From assembly GCF_000981895.1 (NCBI RefSeq), contig NZ_LATD01000096.1, forward strand, positions 1 through 40,662: a stretch of 40,662 nucleotides of DNA, given 5' to 3'. This document shows positions 24,087 through 32,985 of this stretch, piece after piece. Position 1 is the stretch's first letter. Each line of letters begins with the position of its first letter. The translations under genes were made by a program, and so were the position numbers. The stretch comes from Streptomyces odonnellii. GTDB taxonomy: Bacteria; Actinomycetota; Actinomycetes; Streptomycetales; Streptomycetaceae. Below the pieces are notes generated by a model. It searched no databases. It was given only the letters and a program-made list of their open reading frames with translations, and was not told the DNA's origin.

Positions 24087-25150
24087 GAGGAGATCTGCAC
24101 CTTGCTGTGGTCGCCGAGGACGAGTCGGTGGGCGGACGGATTGCGGGGGGCGGGGGTGATCTCGACATCGCGCCCGATCAGCGAGGCCTCCACCCGGCGC
24201 ACACCGGTGAGGGACGAACCGCGCAGGACGATGGAGTACTCGATCTCGCTGTCCTCGATCCGGCAGCCCTCGGAGACCGAGGTGAAGGGACCGATGTAGG
24301 CGTCGCTGATGACCGTGCCCGCGCCGATGATCGCGGGTCCGACGATCCGGCTGCCGGTGACCCGCGCGCCCTCCTCGATCCTGACCCGCCCTATGATCTC
24401 CGTCGCCCCGTCGACCCAGCCGTCGCGGCAGGGCTCGACGGTCTCCAGCACCGAGCGGTTGACCTCCAGCATGTCGGCGACATTGCCGGTGTCCTTCCAG
24501 TACCCGGAGATGGTCGTGGAGCGGACGTCGCGCCGCTGGTCGATCAGCCACTGGATGGCGTGGGTGATCTCCAGCTCGCCGCGCCAGGACGGCTCGATGG
24601 AGCGCACGGCCTCATGGACGGCCGGGGTGAAGAGATAGACCCCGACGAGCGCGAGATCGCTCTTGGGCTTCTTCGGCTTCTCCTCCAGGGCCACCACCCG
24701 TCCCGCCGCGTCGAGTTCGGCCACGCCGAAGGAGGTCGGGTTGGGGACCTTCGTCAGCAGGATCTGGGCGTCGGGCCGGTCCCGGCGGAAGCCGTCCACC
24801 AGACCGGTGATGCCTCCGACGATGAAGTTGTCGCCCAGGTACATCACGAAGTCGTCGTCGCCGAGGAAGTCGCGGGCGATCAGCACGGCGTGCGCCAGAC
24901 CGAGCGGCGCGTCCTGCTGGAGGTAGGTGACCTTTATGCCGAAGCGCGAGCCGTCGCCGACCGCCTCGCGGATCTCCTCCGCGGTGTCGCCGACGATGAC
25001 GCCGACCTCGGTGATGCCCGCCTCCGCGATGGCTTCGAGGCCGTAGAAGAGCACGGGCTTGTTCGCCACCGGTACGAGCTGTTTCGCGGACGTGTGCGTG
25101 ATGGGGCGCAGACGCGTGCCTGCCCCACCGGACAGTACGAGAGCCTTCAC
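24083..25150 (-). CDS. rfbA: Glucose-1-phosphate thymidylyltransferase, long form (RmlA)
   Basis: RmlA makes dTDP-glucose from glucose-1-phosphate and dTTP. The 355-residue protein has the signature KALVLSGGAGTRLRPIT at its start and YLGDNFIVGG for the sugar-binding part, then a C-terminal left-handed beta-helix (IGRVRIEEGARVTGSRIVGPAIIGAG ...). This is the long form common in actinomycete deoxysugar clusters rather than the ~290-residue enterobacterial form. GTG 25150 matches the family start; the frame is open 18 codons upstream. It is the first gene of the coupled rfbA-rfbB-rfbD set. A TAAAAT (25206-25211, minus strand) in the 124-base gap to the upstream glycosyltransferase could be a -10 element. 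Confidence 0.95.
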   Translation of the reverse strand: MKALVLSGGAGTRLRPITHTSAKQLVPVANKPVLFYGLEAIAEAGITEVGVIVGDTAEEIREAVGDGSRFGIKVTYLQQDAPLGLAHAVLIARDFLGDDDFVMYLGDNFIVGGITGLVDGFRRDRPDAQILLTKVPNPTSFGVAELDAAGRVVALEEKPKKPKSDLALVGVYLFTPAVHEAVRSIEPSWRGELEITHAIQWLIDQRRDVRSTTISGYWKDTGNVADMLEVNRSVLETVEPCRDGWVDGATEIIGRVRIEEGARVTGSRIVGPAIIGAGTVISDAYIGPFTSVSEGCRIEDSEIEYSIVLRGSSLTGVRRVEASLIGRDVEITPAPRNPSAHRLVLGDHSKVQISS

Positions 25151-25274
25151 ATTCCCTATCCCATGCTGAGATTTCGGTGCTGTCCGGCCATCGCCCGACG
25201 GCATGATTTTACCTGCGATTTCCGGCGTGGCCGCTCGCCGTACACCTTGACCGGCCGACGCGGCGCCTGTGTCG

Positions 25275-26507
25275 TTACGACGAGGGCACCGCGTACCGGG
25301 TCCGCACCCGGGTCCGTACGCGCCTGGCCAGCCGGAAGAACAGCGATCTTCGCCGGCGTGCGGTCCTGGGCGCCTCGATGCGCTCCAGGCCGGGTCTGCC
25401 CACCCAGTCGGGCACGGTGACCTCGTACGAGGCGTCCTTGAGGCCCGTGCTCCGGTCCCCGAAGTGCGGGAAGGCGAGATACGGGGTACGGGCGCGGCCC
25501 CTGCGGACCACCTCCGGCCTTGCCTCGGCCTTGATGAAGGCGAGCATGTCCCGGAGCAGATCGATCCGCCCGAGTGCCACGCACTCCAGCCGCAGCCGCT
25601 CGGAGACCTTGATGCGCCGGGCCACTGCGGGGGTCCAGTGGCGGGCCATCAGGGGTGCGGCCAGCTCCATCTTGTGCCGCTGGACCGCCTCGGACTGCTT
25701 CATCAGCCCGTGCCCGAACTGCTGGATCAGTCCGACCGTGAAGGGCCTGACCATTAATCGGTCGCGCTTGGGACCGGCCGGCACCAGATCGGCGATCAGC
25801 GCCATCAGCGCCCCCGTGGCCTCGAACCGCAGGGCGTAGCTGCCGGTCCTGGTCACATGCTTGCCGTCGTCGCGGCCGACCAGGTAGTAGCAGGTGTAGT
25901 CGGAGATCACCGAGACGCCCCGGCCCCGGATGTACGCCTCCATGGTGAAGAGCGCGTCCTCGCCGGTCTTGAGGGTCTCGTCGAACCGCAGATTCAGCCG
26001 TTCGAGCAGTTCGCGCCGGAACAGCTTCTGTGCGCTGAGGGTGAAGATCACCTGCGAGCTGTAGATGTCCACGCGGTCCGCCGTGCGGTTCCACATGGAT
26101 CCGGGCGCGCCCCTGTTGACGCCCACGATCTTGCCGAGCACCACATCCGTACCGGCGCGGTCGGCCATGCCCACCATGCGCTCCAGCGCTTCCTCGCCGA
26201 AGTAGTCGTCGGCGTCGAGGAAGAAGACGTAACGGCCGCGGGCCAGGCCGAGGCCGACATTGCGCGGACCGCTGGGGCCGCCCGAATTAGCCTGCCGTAC
26301 CACCCTGGTCGGGATGGCGCTCCTGGCCGCGAATTCCTCCAGGTACTCCCCCGTGCCGTCGGTCGAGCCGTCGTCGATGGCGACGATCTCGATACGGTCG
26401 GCGCCCAGTGTCTGGGCCTCCACCGATTCCAGACAGCGGATCAGATAAGGCATCGCTTCATATGCCCCGACGATCACACTTACATCGGGAACTGACTTAT
26501 CGTTCAT
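25275..26507 (-). CDS. GT2-family glycosyltransferase
   Basis: The 410-residue protein has a GT-A domain: VSVIVGAYEAMPYL near residue 9, DDGSTDG at 45-51, GPRNVGLGLARGRYVFFLDADD with DADD at 98-101, and EDALFTMEAY near residue 185. The C-terminal ~200 residues are helical and basic, ending in FRLARRVRTRVRTR, which could bind the membrane. It is related in its N-terminal half to the 692-residue transferase of the same locus but lacks the beta-rich extension. It precedes rfbA in the same direction and may transfer rhamnose or a linkage sugar; the donor is not determined by sequence. No strong Shine-Dalgarno precedes ATG 26507. Confidence 0.9.
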   Translation of the reverse strand: MNDKSVPDVSVIVGAYEAMPYLIRCLESVEAQTLGADRIEIVAIDDGSTDGTGEYLEEFAARSAIPTRVVRQANSGGPSGPRNVGLGLARGRYVFFLDADDYFGEEALERMVGMADRAGTDVVLGKIVGVNRGAPGSMWNRTADRVDIYSSQVIFTLSAQKLFRRELLERLNLRFDETLKTGEDALFTMEAYIRGRGVSVISDYTCYYLVGRDDGKHVTRTGSYALRFEATGALMALIADLVPAGPKRDRLMVRPFTVGLIQQFGHGLMKQSEAVQRHKMELAAPLMARHWTPAVARRIKVSERLRLECVALGRIDLLRDMLAFIKAEARPEVVRRGRARTPYLAFPHFGDRSTGLKDASYEVTVPDWVGRPGLERIEAPRTARRRRSLFFRLARRVRTRVRTRYAVPSS

Positions 26508-26565
26508 CAGAATTCAAGACAATCGTCATCGGATGTTGGTTGTCTTGTCACGATCGCCAGTATGC

Positions 26566-26579
26566 GTGATGCGCGTCAC
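26566..26579. promoter_or_regulatory. Candidate Crp-type site upstream of the GT2-rfb genes
   Basis: GTGATGCGCGTCAC is near-palindromic and fits the pattern GTG-N6-GNCAC that I recall for Streptomyces Crp. It lies 59 bases before the GT2 start, and an 8-bp inverted repeat CAAGACAA/TTGTCTTG (26515-26522, 26540-26547) lies between. One motif match can occur by chance. Confidence 0.3.
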
Positions 26580-26627
26580 AGTGGGCGTCCGGCGCGCCGG
26601 GGCGGTGCTCAACTCCCGTACGGAAAA

Positions 26628-26663
26628 GGCCCGGCAGCGCGCCCGAAGGCGCCCTGCCGGGCC
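26628..26663 (-). terminator. Intrinsic terminator of the polyol-phosphate transferase operon
   Basis: On the minus strand a 10-bp stem (26654-26663 with 26628-26637), one C-C mismatch and a further 5-bp stem enclose a 4-base loop, followed by TTTTCC. It begins 45 bases after the TagF-like gene stop, and separates that operon from the GT2-rfb genes. Confidence 0.85.
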
Positions 26664-26707
26664 GGGGCCATGTTCCGGAGCCCCATCTGCCGTGTATGGC
26701 CGGGGGG

Positions 26708-28798
26708 TTAGCCCCGTACGGCCGGTGTCGCGGCCTCTTCCGGCCCCGCCATCCGCTGTTCGACTCCCGTGTTGCGTGCCTGCGCCTTCGCCGCCAGCGC
26801 GCGTGCCGCCGCGTTGAAGCGCTCGATCGACGAGGGCTCGTCGGGGCCGAGCAGATAGCGCTTCAGCTCGCGGCGGTCGGCCGCCAGCCGGTCGGCCGCC
26901 GGATCGGCCACCGCGGCGAGCAACTGGCCCAGTTCCGCGGCGCTGTTGGAGAGGATCACGGCCGCCCGCACCGCGGTGTTCTGCCGCTTGAACTCCTCGG
27001 CGCCCAGACCCGCCGAGTCGGTCACCGCGTACGGCTTGCCGCTCGCGATGAAGTCCGACACCACGCTGGAGATGTCGGAGACCATCGCGTCCGACTCGTT
27101 GAAGCAGTCGTAGAGCCGGGGCTCGGAGCCGCCGATGACACGGTGCTCCCACCAGCCGAAGGAACGCCAGTACGCGCCGTTCCACTCGTCCCGCAGCCGG
27201 GTCAGCTCGGCCAGCCGCGCCGGGTCGGCCTTGGCGTCGCGCGACTCCTCCGCCTCGTCCCGGCTCGCGTCGGCGACCGCGGACAGCGCGGTCAGCCGCG
27301 CCTCGATACGGGTCAGCTCCGCCCGCGCCGCCGTGCGGTCGGCGCGGAGCTCGGCGGCCCGCTCGGCCCAGCGGGCGTCGGTGGCACGCTCGGCGGCGGC
27401 CTTCTCCACCAGCGCGACGATCCGCTCGTGCGCGGCCTTCGCCTTGGGGCTGCGGGTCCCGGTGAAGGGGTGCGGTTTGTAGAGCACCCGAACGGGTGGC
27501 TCCGCGGTCAGCAGCGCCTTGACGATGTTCTCGCCGGCCGCCACCAGCGAGGTGTTGCCGGGGCTGTCGTCCCAGCCCTCCCAGGTGGGGGCGTAGAGCA
27601 CGGTCGGAATCGGGTTCGTCGAAACGCCGCCGCCGGCGCCGGTCCCGGTGCCGCCCGCCGGGCGGATCGGGGCGAGCTGCGGACGGCCCACCTCGACGAT
27701 GTCCTCGTCCCGCACCCCGACGTCCGCCAGCGCGTACCGGTCGCGCCCGGCCCGGCCCGCGGTCCACACCTCGTCGTACGCCTTGCTGAACGGGTTGACG
27801 CTGGCGAGCTTGTCGCTGTCGCCGTGCCCGATGAAGACATGCCGCATGGTCGGGACGCGCAGCATATGGATGTTCTTGCCGACATTCGCCGCGTACAGCG
27901 CGACCCGTACGGTCGACAGGTCCAGGTTCATCAGATGCACCCCGCCGGGCACACACAGCACCGGCACGGCCGTCGGCCCGAGCTGCTGCGCTATGACCCG
28001 CTCACGCAGCACGATCAGCGGCCGCCCCTCCAGCTCGCCCATCGTCTCCAGCCACATGTTGACCTGGTACGCGGACTCCTTGGAGCCGGAGAAGTACAGC
28101 ATCACGGTCGGCCGGTAGTCGGCCAGCCAGCCGTCCACCGCCTTGAGCACCTTCTCGGCGGGCGGTACGAGCCGGCTCGGGCGCAGATACGGCAGCAGTC
28201 CCATGACATAGCCCGCGGCCAGCACCACCGACAGACCGAGACCCACGAAGCCGTACAGGTTGTCCCGGGTCTCCAGCGTCACCAGCACCCCCACCATGGC
28301 GAAGACGTCCAGATGGAGCATCTTCTCGGCGGAGCGGTTGAGCAGCCAGCGCGGCGGTGCGTCGGGGATCCGCAGCGCGCCCAGGTCGATGTTGCGGGTG
28401 ACCACGGGCAGCTTCCGGCGCAGCCTGAGCAGGGTGACGATCGCGCCGTGCGGGGCCTGGAGCCCGTAGAACGCCAGCACGGCGACCACGGTCACATAGA
28501 AGATCCGGTCCTCGCCGAGCCCCGAGCGCGCGACCAGCAGCACCAGCAGCATCTGCCGGATCAGAAAGCGGATCGACAGACCGGCGCGCACCTTGGCGAG
28601 CCGGTTCACCAGATAGCTGCCGCGCCGGTGCAGAAAGGTGTCCGCGAGATAGGTCACAGCGGCGGCCGCCGCGAAGAACCAGAGTTGGGGAAGTATCGCG
28701 GCGACCATCACGCACGGGAAGGAGATTCCCAGCAGAAGTGCGGCTGCCAGCTCTGCCCCGCTGCCCACACGGGCCAGGCGAATGGCTGTCGAAATCAC
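26708..28798 (-). CDS. TagF-like CDP-polyol phosphotransferase with N-terminal membrane domain
   Basis: Enzymes of this family polymerise glycerol- or ribitol-phosphate from CDP-activated donors onto a lipid-linked acceptor. The 696-residue protein starts with about 230 residues containing several hydrophobic helices (LAAALLLGISFPCVMVAAILP ... LGLSVVLAAGYVMGLLPYL). The catalytic part carries the family motifs GHGDSDK near residue 323, VLYAPTWEGW, VLYKPHPF and SDISSVVSDF near residue 575. An Ala/Glu/Arg-rich, probably coiled-coil insert lies at about 480-550, between YKPHPF and the SDISS motif. It starts at GTG 28798, 58 bases after the cytidylyltransferase/reductase fusion that would supply its donor. 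Whether the polyol is ribitol or glycerol cannot be told from these motifs. Confidence 0.88.
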   Translation of the reverse strand: MISTAIRLARVGSGAELAAALLLGISFPCVMVAAILPQLWFFAAAAAVTYLADTFLHRRGSYLVNRLAKVRAGLSIRFLIRQMLLVLLVARSGLGEDRIFYVTVVAVLAFYGLQAPHGAIVTLLRLRRKLPVVTRNIDLGALRIPDAPPRWLLNRSAEKMLHLDVFAMVGVLVTLETRDNLYGFVGLGLSVVLAAGYVMGLLPYLRPSRLVPPAEKVLKAVDGWLADYRPTVMLYFSGSKESAYQVNMWLETMGELEGRPLIVLRERVIAQQLGPTAVPVLCVPGGVHLMNLDLSTVRVALYAANVGKNIHMLRVPTMRHVFIGHGDSDKLASVNPFSKAYDEVWTAGRAGRDRYALADVGVRDEDIVEVGRPQLAPIRPAGGTGTGAGGGVSTNPIPTVLYAPTWEGWDDSPGNTSLVAAGENIVKALLTAEPPVRVLYKPHPFTGTRSPKAKAAHERIVALVEKAAAERATDARWAERAAELRADRTAARAELTRIEARLTALSAVADASRDEAEESRDAKADPARLAELTRLRDEWNGAYWRSFGWWEHRVIGGSEPRLYDCFNESDAMVSDISSVVSDFIASGKPYAVTDSAGLGAEEFKRQNTAVRAAVILSNSAAELGQLLAAVADPAADRLAADRRELKRYLLGPDEPSSIERFNAAARALAAKAQARNTGVEQRMAGPEEAATPAVRG

Positions 28799-28856
28799 GG
28801 AAAACCTGCTCCAGACCGCGGAAGAACGAGCAAATGGATAAACGGGAAAACGGGGA

Positions 28857-30365
28857 TTATTTCACATCTTCCTGGCGGTCCAGTACGGCGGCGAGCGCCT
28901 GCTCGAAATCGGACGCCTCGGAGGCGCCCCGGGTCGGGTCCTGCTGCCGTACGTCGATGACATGGCCGGTCAGCTCGGACAGCAGCACATCGAGCGAGGT
29001 CCTGGCGACGGCCTCGGAGGAGAGCAACGATCCCTCGGGCTCCTGGCCGAACGCCCTGGTGCGCATCGGGGTGGCCGTGCGCTCGGGATTCACGCAATTG
29101 ACCCGGATCCCGTCGGCCGCCCATTCGTCGGAGAGCGCCTGGGTGAGATTCACCATGGCCGCCTTCGTCGACGAGTAGAGGCTGTATTCGGCGCGCCCGC
29201 GCGTATAGCTGCTGGAGGTGTAGAGCAGGAGCTGGCCCTTGGTCTCGGCAAGGTATTTGTACGAGGCGCGGGCGATCTGCACCGGTGCCAGATAGTTGAC
29301 GTTCAGCGCTTCCTGAATGGTGGTGTTGTCCGTCTCGGCCAGCTTGCCGATACGGAGCACGCCCGCGGTGTTGATCACGTAGTCGATACGGCCGGTCTCG
29401 GCATAGGCGCGGGAGAGCGCGTCGTCGACATGTTCCGGGTTCTCGACATGCGTACCGGTCGTGGAGCGCCCCAGCGCGTAGACCGCCGCGCCGAAGTCCT
29501 GCGCGAGCTGCGCGATGTCCGCACCGATGCCGTACGAGCCGCCGAACACGACCACGGTCCTGCCGGTCAGCAGCTCCCGGTAGGAGTCGTCCGAGGACTG
29601 CTGCGGGGCGGTGGCGGAGGCGAGCTGGAAGAGCTTGTCGGCGATGAAGACATCGACCGGCTGCGTCACCTTCATATTGAACTCGTCGCCCGCCACCACA
29701 TGGATCGGCACGTCCGGCAGATACCTCAGCACCACCGAACAGTCGTCGGTCGCCTGGAAGTTGGGGTCACCGGCGGCGATCTCGTACGCCCTGCGGATGG
29801 TGGAGAGCTTGAACGCCTGCGGGGTCTGGCCGCGCCGCAGCCGGGACCGGTCGGGGACGTCCGTGATGAACTCGCCGTCCTCGCCGTGCGTACGGGTCAC
29901 GATGATCGTGTCCGCGGACGGGATCGCCACATCCACGGCCTGGTAGCGCTCCAGCGCCTCCACACAGTCCTTGATCACATGCTGCGAGAGCAGCGGGCGC
30001 ACGGCGTCGTGGAAGAGGACATTGCGGTCCTCGCCGTCCGCCAGACCCTCGCTGAGGGCCGCGATGGCGCGCTCGGTGGTCTCGTTCCGTGTCGAGCCGC
30101 CCTCGATGATCCTGCTGACCTTGGCGAGACCGGCCTTGGCGACGATCTTCTCCACGTCCGGCACATAGCCGGGAGCCATCAGCACGATGACATCGTCGAT
30201 CGAGTCGCTCCGCTCGAACACCGACAGTGTGTGCTCGATGACCGCCTTCCCCGCGATCTTCAGCAACTGCTTCGGGATCGACAGGCCCACTCGCTGACCG
30301 GTGCCGCCCGCCAGGACGACGGCGGTGGTACGGGGCTTCGCGGGCGACGCGGGAGTTGCAGACAC
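28857..30365 (-). CDS. Bifunctional cytidylyltransferase (IspD/TarI type) and short-chain reductase
   Basis: The 502-residue protein has two enzymes in one chain. Residues 13-250 are an IspD/TarI-like cytidylyltransferase (LAGGTGQRVGLSIPKQ at 18-33, FHDAVRPL, RRGQTPQAF). Residues 268-500 are an SDR reductase (FGGSYGIG at 274-281, NTAGVL, YTSSS near 384, catalytic Y397-x3-K401). The same two-domain order occurs in the Haemophilus Bcs1/Acs1 enzyme, which reduces ribulose-5-phosphate and makes CDP-ribitol. That is the most likely activity here; another pentitol or hexitol is possible. GTG 30365 has AGG eight bases upstream. It is the first gene of an operon with the TagF-like transferase. Confidence 0.88.
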   Translation of the reverse strand: MSATPASPAKPRTTAVVLAGGTGQRVGLSIPKQLLKIAGKAVIEHTLSVFERSDSIDDVIVLMAPGYVPDVEKIVAKAGLAKVSRIIEGGSTRNETTERAIAALSEGLADGEDRNVLFHDAVRPLLSQHVIKDCVEALERYQAVDVAIPSADTIIVTRTHGEDGEFITDVPDRSRLRRGQTPQAFKLSTIRRAYEIAAGDPNFQATDDCSVVLRYLPDVPIHVVAGDEFNMKVTQPVDVFIADKLFQLASATAPQQSSDDSYRELLTGRTVVVFGGSYGIGADIAQLAQDFGAAVYALGRSTTGTHVENPEHVDDALSRAYAETGRIDYVINTAGVLRIGKLAETDNTTIQEALNVNYLAPVQIARASYKYLAETKGQLLLYTSSSYTRGRAEYSLYSSTKAAMVNLTQALSDEWAADGIRVNCVNPERTATPMRTRAFGQEPEGSLLSSEAVARTSLDVLLSELTGHVIDVRQQDPTRGASEASDFEQALAAVLDRQEDVK

Positions 30366-30515
30366 AGAACTGACCTACCTTGCGGGCTCAGAGGATGAGG
30401 CGATGGTCCCACCCGCGGCAATCCTCTCGCAAGGTGGACCACAGCCCAGCGACATCGGCACGCAACCCCTGATTCACCTGGGAACACTAGTACACCACTC
30501 TGCGTGCACCGAATT

Positions 30516-30544
30516 GCCGGACGGGTTATTCAAGCCCGTCCGGC
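30516..30544 (-). terminator. Hairpin after obg, part of a dispersed palindromic element
   Basis: GCCGGACGGG (30516-30525) pairs with CCCGTCCGGC (30535-30544) around a 9-base loop. It lies 91 bases after the obg stop on the minus strand and probably ends the rplU-rpmA-obg transcript. The outer part (30534-30554) recurs at 12607-12627. Confidence 0.7.
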
Positions 30545-30634
30545 GATTGAGGACAAACCCGACAACCGGCCGGGTCCGGTGAACGTAAGGTGTACGCCCG
30601 GTACGCGAAGCGTGGCCCGGGAGGGGTGCGCGCC

Positions 30635-32071
30635 TTAGAAGGGATGGAACGCGTCGTACTCCCGCTGCGCCTCGTCCCGCTCCGCGTCCCGGTCCCTGCG
30701 CCGCTGCGCGGCCGGCCTCGGCGCCTCAAGACGGTGGTCCTCGCCACGCCGTCCGAGCATCTCCGCGCCCGCCATCATCGTCGGCTCCCAGTCGAAGACG
30801 ACCGCGTTGTCCTCCGCCCCGATGGCCACCCCGTCGCCCGCCTTCGCACCAGCCTTCATCAGCGCGTCCTCGACCCCGAGCCGGTTGAGCCGGTCCGCGA
30901 GATAGCCGACGGCCTCGTCGTTGTTGAAGTCGGTCTGGCGCACCCAGCGCTCGGGCTTCTCGCCGCGCACCCGGTAGATCCCGTCGTCCTCCAAGGTGAC
31001 GGTGAACCCCGCGTCGTCGACGGCCTTCGGCCGGATGACGATCCGGGTCGCCTCTTCCTTCGGCTTCTCGGCGCGCGCCTGCGCGACGATCTCGGCGAGC
31101 GCGAACGACAGCTCCCTGAGCCCCGAATGGGCCACCGCCGACACCTCGAAGACCCGGTAGCCGCGCTGTTCGAGCTCGGGCCTGATCATCTCGGCCAGGT
31201 CCCGGCCGTCCGGGATGTCCACCTTGTTGAGGACGACGACCCTCGGCCGGCCGCCCAGACCCCCGTACTGCGTCAGCTCCTCCTCGATCACGTCGAGGTC
31301 GGTGACCGGGTCGCGGTCGGACTCCAGCGTCGCCGTGTCCAGCACATGGACGAGCACCGAGCAGCGCTCGACATGGCGCAGGAACTCCAGCCCCAGACCA
31401 CGCCCCTGGCTGGCGCCCGGGATCAGCCCCGGGACGTCCGCGATGGTGTAGACGGTCGAACCGGCCGTGACCACGCCCAGGTTGGGCACGAGCGTGGTGA
31501 ACGGATAGTCCGCGATCTTCGGCTTGGCGGCGGAGAGCACCGAGATCAGCGAGGACTTGCCGGCGCTCGGATAGCCGACGAGCGCCACATCGGCGACCGT
31601 CTTCAGCTCCAGCACGACCTCGCCCGCCGTGCCGGGCTCGCCGAGCAGCGCGAAACCGGGGGCCTTGCGCCGGGCCGAGGCCAGCGCGGCGTTGCCGAGC
31701 CCGCCACGGCCGCCCTCGGCGGCGACATAGGTGGTGCCCTGCCCGACCAGGTCGGCGAGGACATTGCCCTGCCGGTCGAGGACGACCGTACCGTCGGGCA
31801 CCGGCAGGACCAGGTCCTGGCCGTCCTTGCCCGAGCGGTTGCCGCCCTCGCCGGGCTTGCCGTTGGTGGCCTTGCGGTGCGGCGAGTGGTGGTAGTCCAG
31901 CAGGGTCGTGACGGACTGGTCGACGACCAGGATCACATCACCGCCGTGCCCGCCGTTCCCGCCGTCCGGGCCGCCGAGCGGCTTGAACTTCTCCCGGTGT
32001 ACGGAGGCGCAGCCGTGGCCTCCGTTACCCGCGGCCACATGCAGCTCGACGCGGTCCACGAAGGTGGTCAT
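30635..32071 (-). CDS. obg: Obg/CgtA GTPase
   Basis: Obg is an essential GTPase of large-subunit ribosome assembly, and in Streptomyces it is linked to the onset of differentiation. The 478-residue protein has the Gly-rich Obg fold (residues 1-158, [26 protein letters not shown]), the GTPase motifs [15 protein letters not shown] and NKVD, then an OCT domain ([15 protein letters not shown] ... [23 protein letters not shown]) and a short charged tail. It starts at ATG 32071, about 170 bases after rpmA, with a strong hairpin in the gap. Confidence 0.97.
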   Translation of the reverse strand: MTTFVDRVELHVAAGNGGHGCASVHREKFKPLGGPDGGNGGHGGDVILVVDQSVTTLLDYHHSPHRKATNGKPGEGGNRSGKDGQDLVLPVPDGTVVLDRQGNVLADLVGQGTTYVAAEGGRGGLGNAALASARRKAPGFALLGEPGTAGEVVLELKTVADVALVGYPSAGKSSLISVLSAAKPKIADYPFTTLVPNLGVVTAGSTVYTIADVPGLIPGASQGRGLGLEFLRHVERCSVLVHVLDTATLESDRDPVTDLDVIEEELTQYGGLGGRPRVVVLNKVDIPDGRDLAEMIRPELEQRGYRVFEVSAVAHSGLRELSFALAEIVAQARAEKPKEEATRIVIRPKAVDDAGFTVTLEDDGIYRVRGEKPERWVRQTDFNNDEAVGYLADRLNRLGVEDALMKAGAKAGDGVAIGAEDNAVVFDWEPTMMAGAEMLGRRGEDHRLEAPRPAAQRRRDRDAERDEAQREYDAFHPF

Positions 32072-32120
32072 GGGGTGCCTCCCGTACGTACGTACATCTC
32101 TGACGCGTGCAACATGCGAA

Positions 32121-32159
32121 GGGCGGACCCGCTTCCCGGCCGGGAAGTGAGGTCCGCCC
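32121..32159 (-). terminator. Hairpin between rpmA and obg
   Basis: Outer arms GGGCGGACC/GGTCCGCCC (32121-32129, 32151-32159) enclose an inner 14-base palindrome TTCCCGGCCGGGAA. On the minus strand the stem is followed by CTTCGC rather than a T run. It probably lowers readthrough from the ribosomal genes into obg or marks a processing site. Confidence 0.65.
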
Positions 32160-32239
32160 TCGCGAGGTGAAACGCTCCGCCGCGCAGTGCTGCCGAACAG
32201 CTCTGCCGAGCAGAGGAGAACCGCTCTACGGCTGCCGGA

Positions 32240-32497
32240 TTACGCGGCGACCGGAACGATGTTCACAACCTTGCGGCCACGGCTGGTGCCGAACTCCACC
32301 ACGCCCGCGTTCAGCGCGAACAGCGTGTCGTCGCCGCCACGGCCGACGCCGGAGCCCGGGTGGAAGTGGGTGCCGCGCTGGCGGACGATGATCTCACCGG
32401 CGTTGACGACCTGACCGCCGAAGCGCTTCACGCCGAGCCGCTGAGCGTTCGAGTCGCGCCCGTTCCGGGTGGACGATGCGCCCTTCTTGTGTGCCAT
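32240..32497 (-). CDS. rpmA: 50S ribosomal protein L27
   Basis: L27 reaches the peptidyl-transferase centre of the large subunit. The 85-residue protein starts [20 protein letters not shown] and contains [21 protein letters not shown] and [18 protein letters not shown], matching the family throughout. No N-terminal leader needing cleavage precedes the AHKKG sequence. It starts 14 bases after the rplU stop and lies upstream of obg. Confidence 0.98.
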   Translation of the reverse strand: MAHKKGASSTRNGRDSNAQRLGVKRFGGQVVNAGEIIVRQRGTHFHPGSGVGRGGDDTLFALNAGVVEFGTSRGRKVVNIVPVAA

Positions 32498-32511
32498 GTC
32501 TCCTCAGTCCC

Positions 32512-32832
32512 TTACTTCGCGGCCGCGGGGATACCGGTGACCTTGATCGCCGTGTACTGCTGACGGTGACCCTGGCGACGGCGGTAGCCGGTCTTGTTCT
32601 TGTAGCGCAGGATGTCGATCTTCGCGCCCTTGTGGTGGTCCACGACCTCGGCCGTGACCTTGATGCCGTCCAGCACCCACGGGTCGCTGGTCACGGCGTC
32701 GCCGTCGACCACGAGCAGGGTCCTGAGCTCCACCGTGTCGCCGACCTTGGCGGTGGAAATCTTGTCAACCTCAACGATGTCGCCGACAGCAACCTTGTGC
32801 TGGCGGCCACCGCTGCGCACGATGGCGTACAC
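32512..32832 (-). CDS. rplU: 50S ribosomal protein L21
   Basis: L21 binds 23S rRNA in the large subunit. The 106-residue protein begins [18 protein letters not shown] and ends [24 protein letters not shown], the typical form. GTG 32832 matches the family start; the open frame 17 codons further lies in the leader. The transcript probably begins near 32979, giving a leader of about 145 bases with potential hairpins that could serve autoregulation. Confidence 0.97.
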   Translation of the reverse strand: MYAIVRSGGRQHKVAVGDIVEVDKISTAKVGDTVELRTLLVVDGDAVTSDPWVLDGIKVTAEVVDHHKGAKIDILRYKNKTGYRRRQGHRQQYTAIKVTGIPAAAK

Positions 32833-32985
32833 GCGGATCTCACTCTCGCTCGGAACGGAACCCCTGATGCCAGCCGCCCACACGGGCCGGGGCCCATGGC
32901 GGTCCTGACAGGACGAGCGGCCTCCCCCGGAGTCCGGGAGGTGGGTGCTCAGGAGTGGGCGCGCACAGGAGCACGCCGAAGGTTC

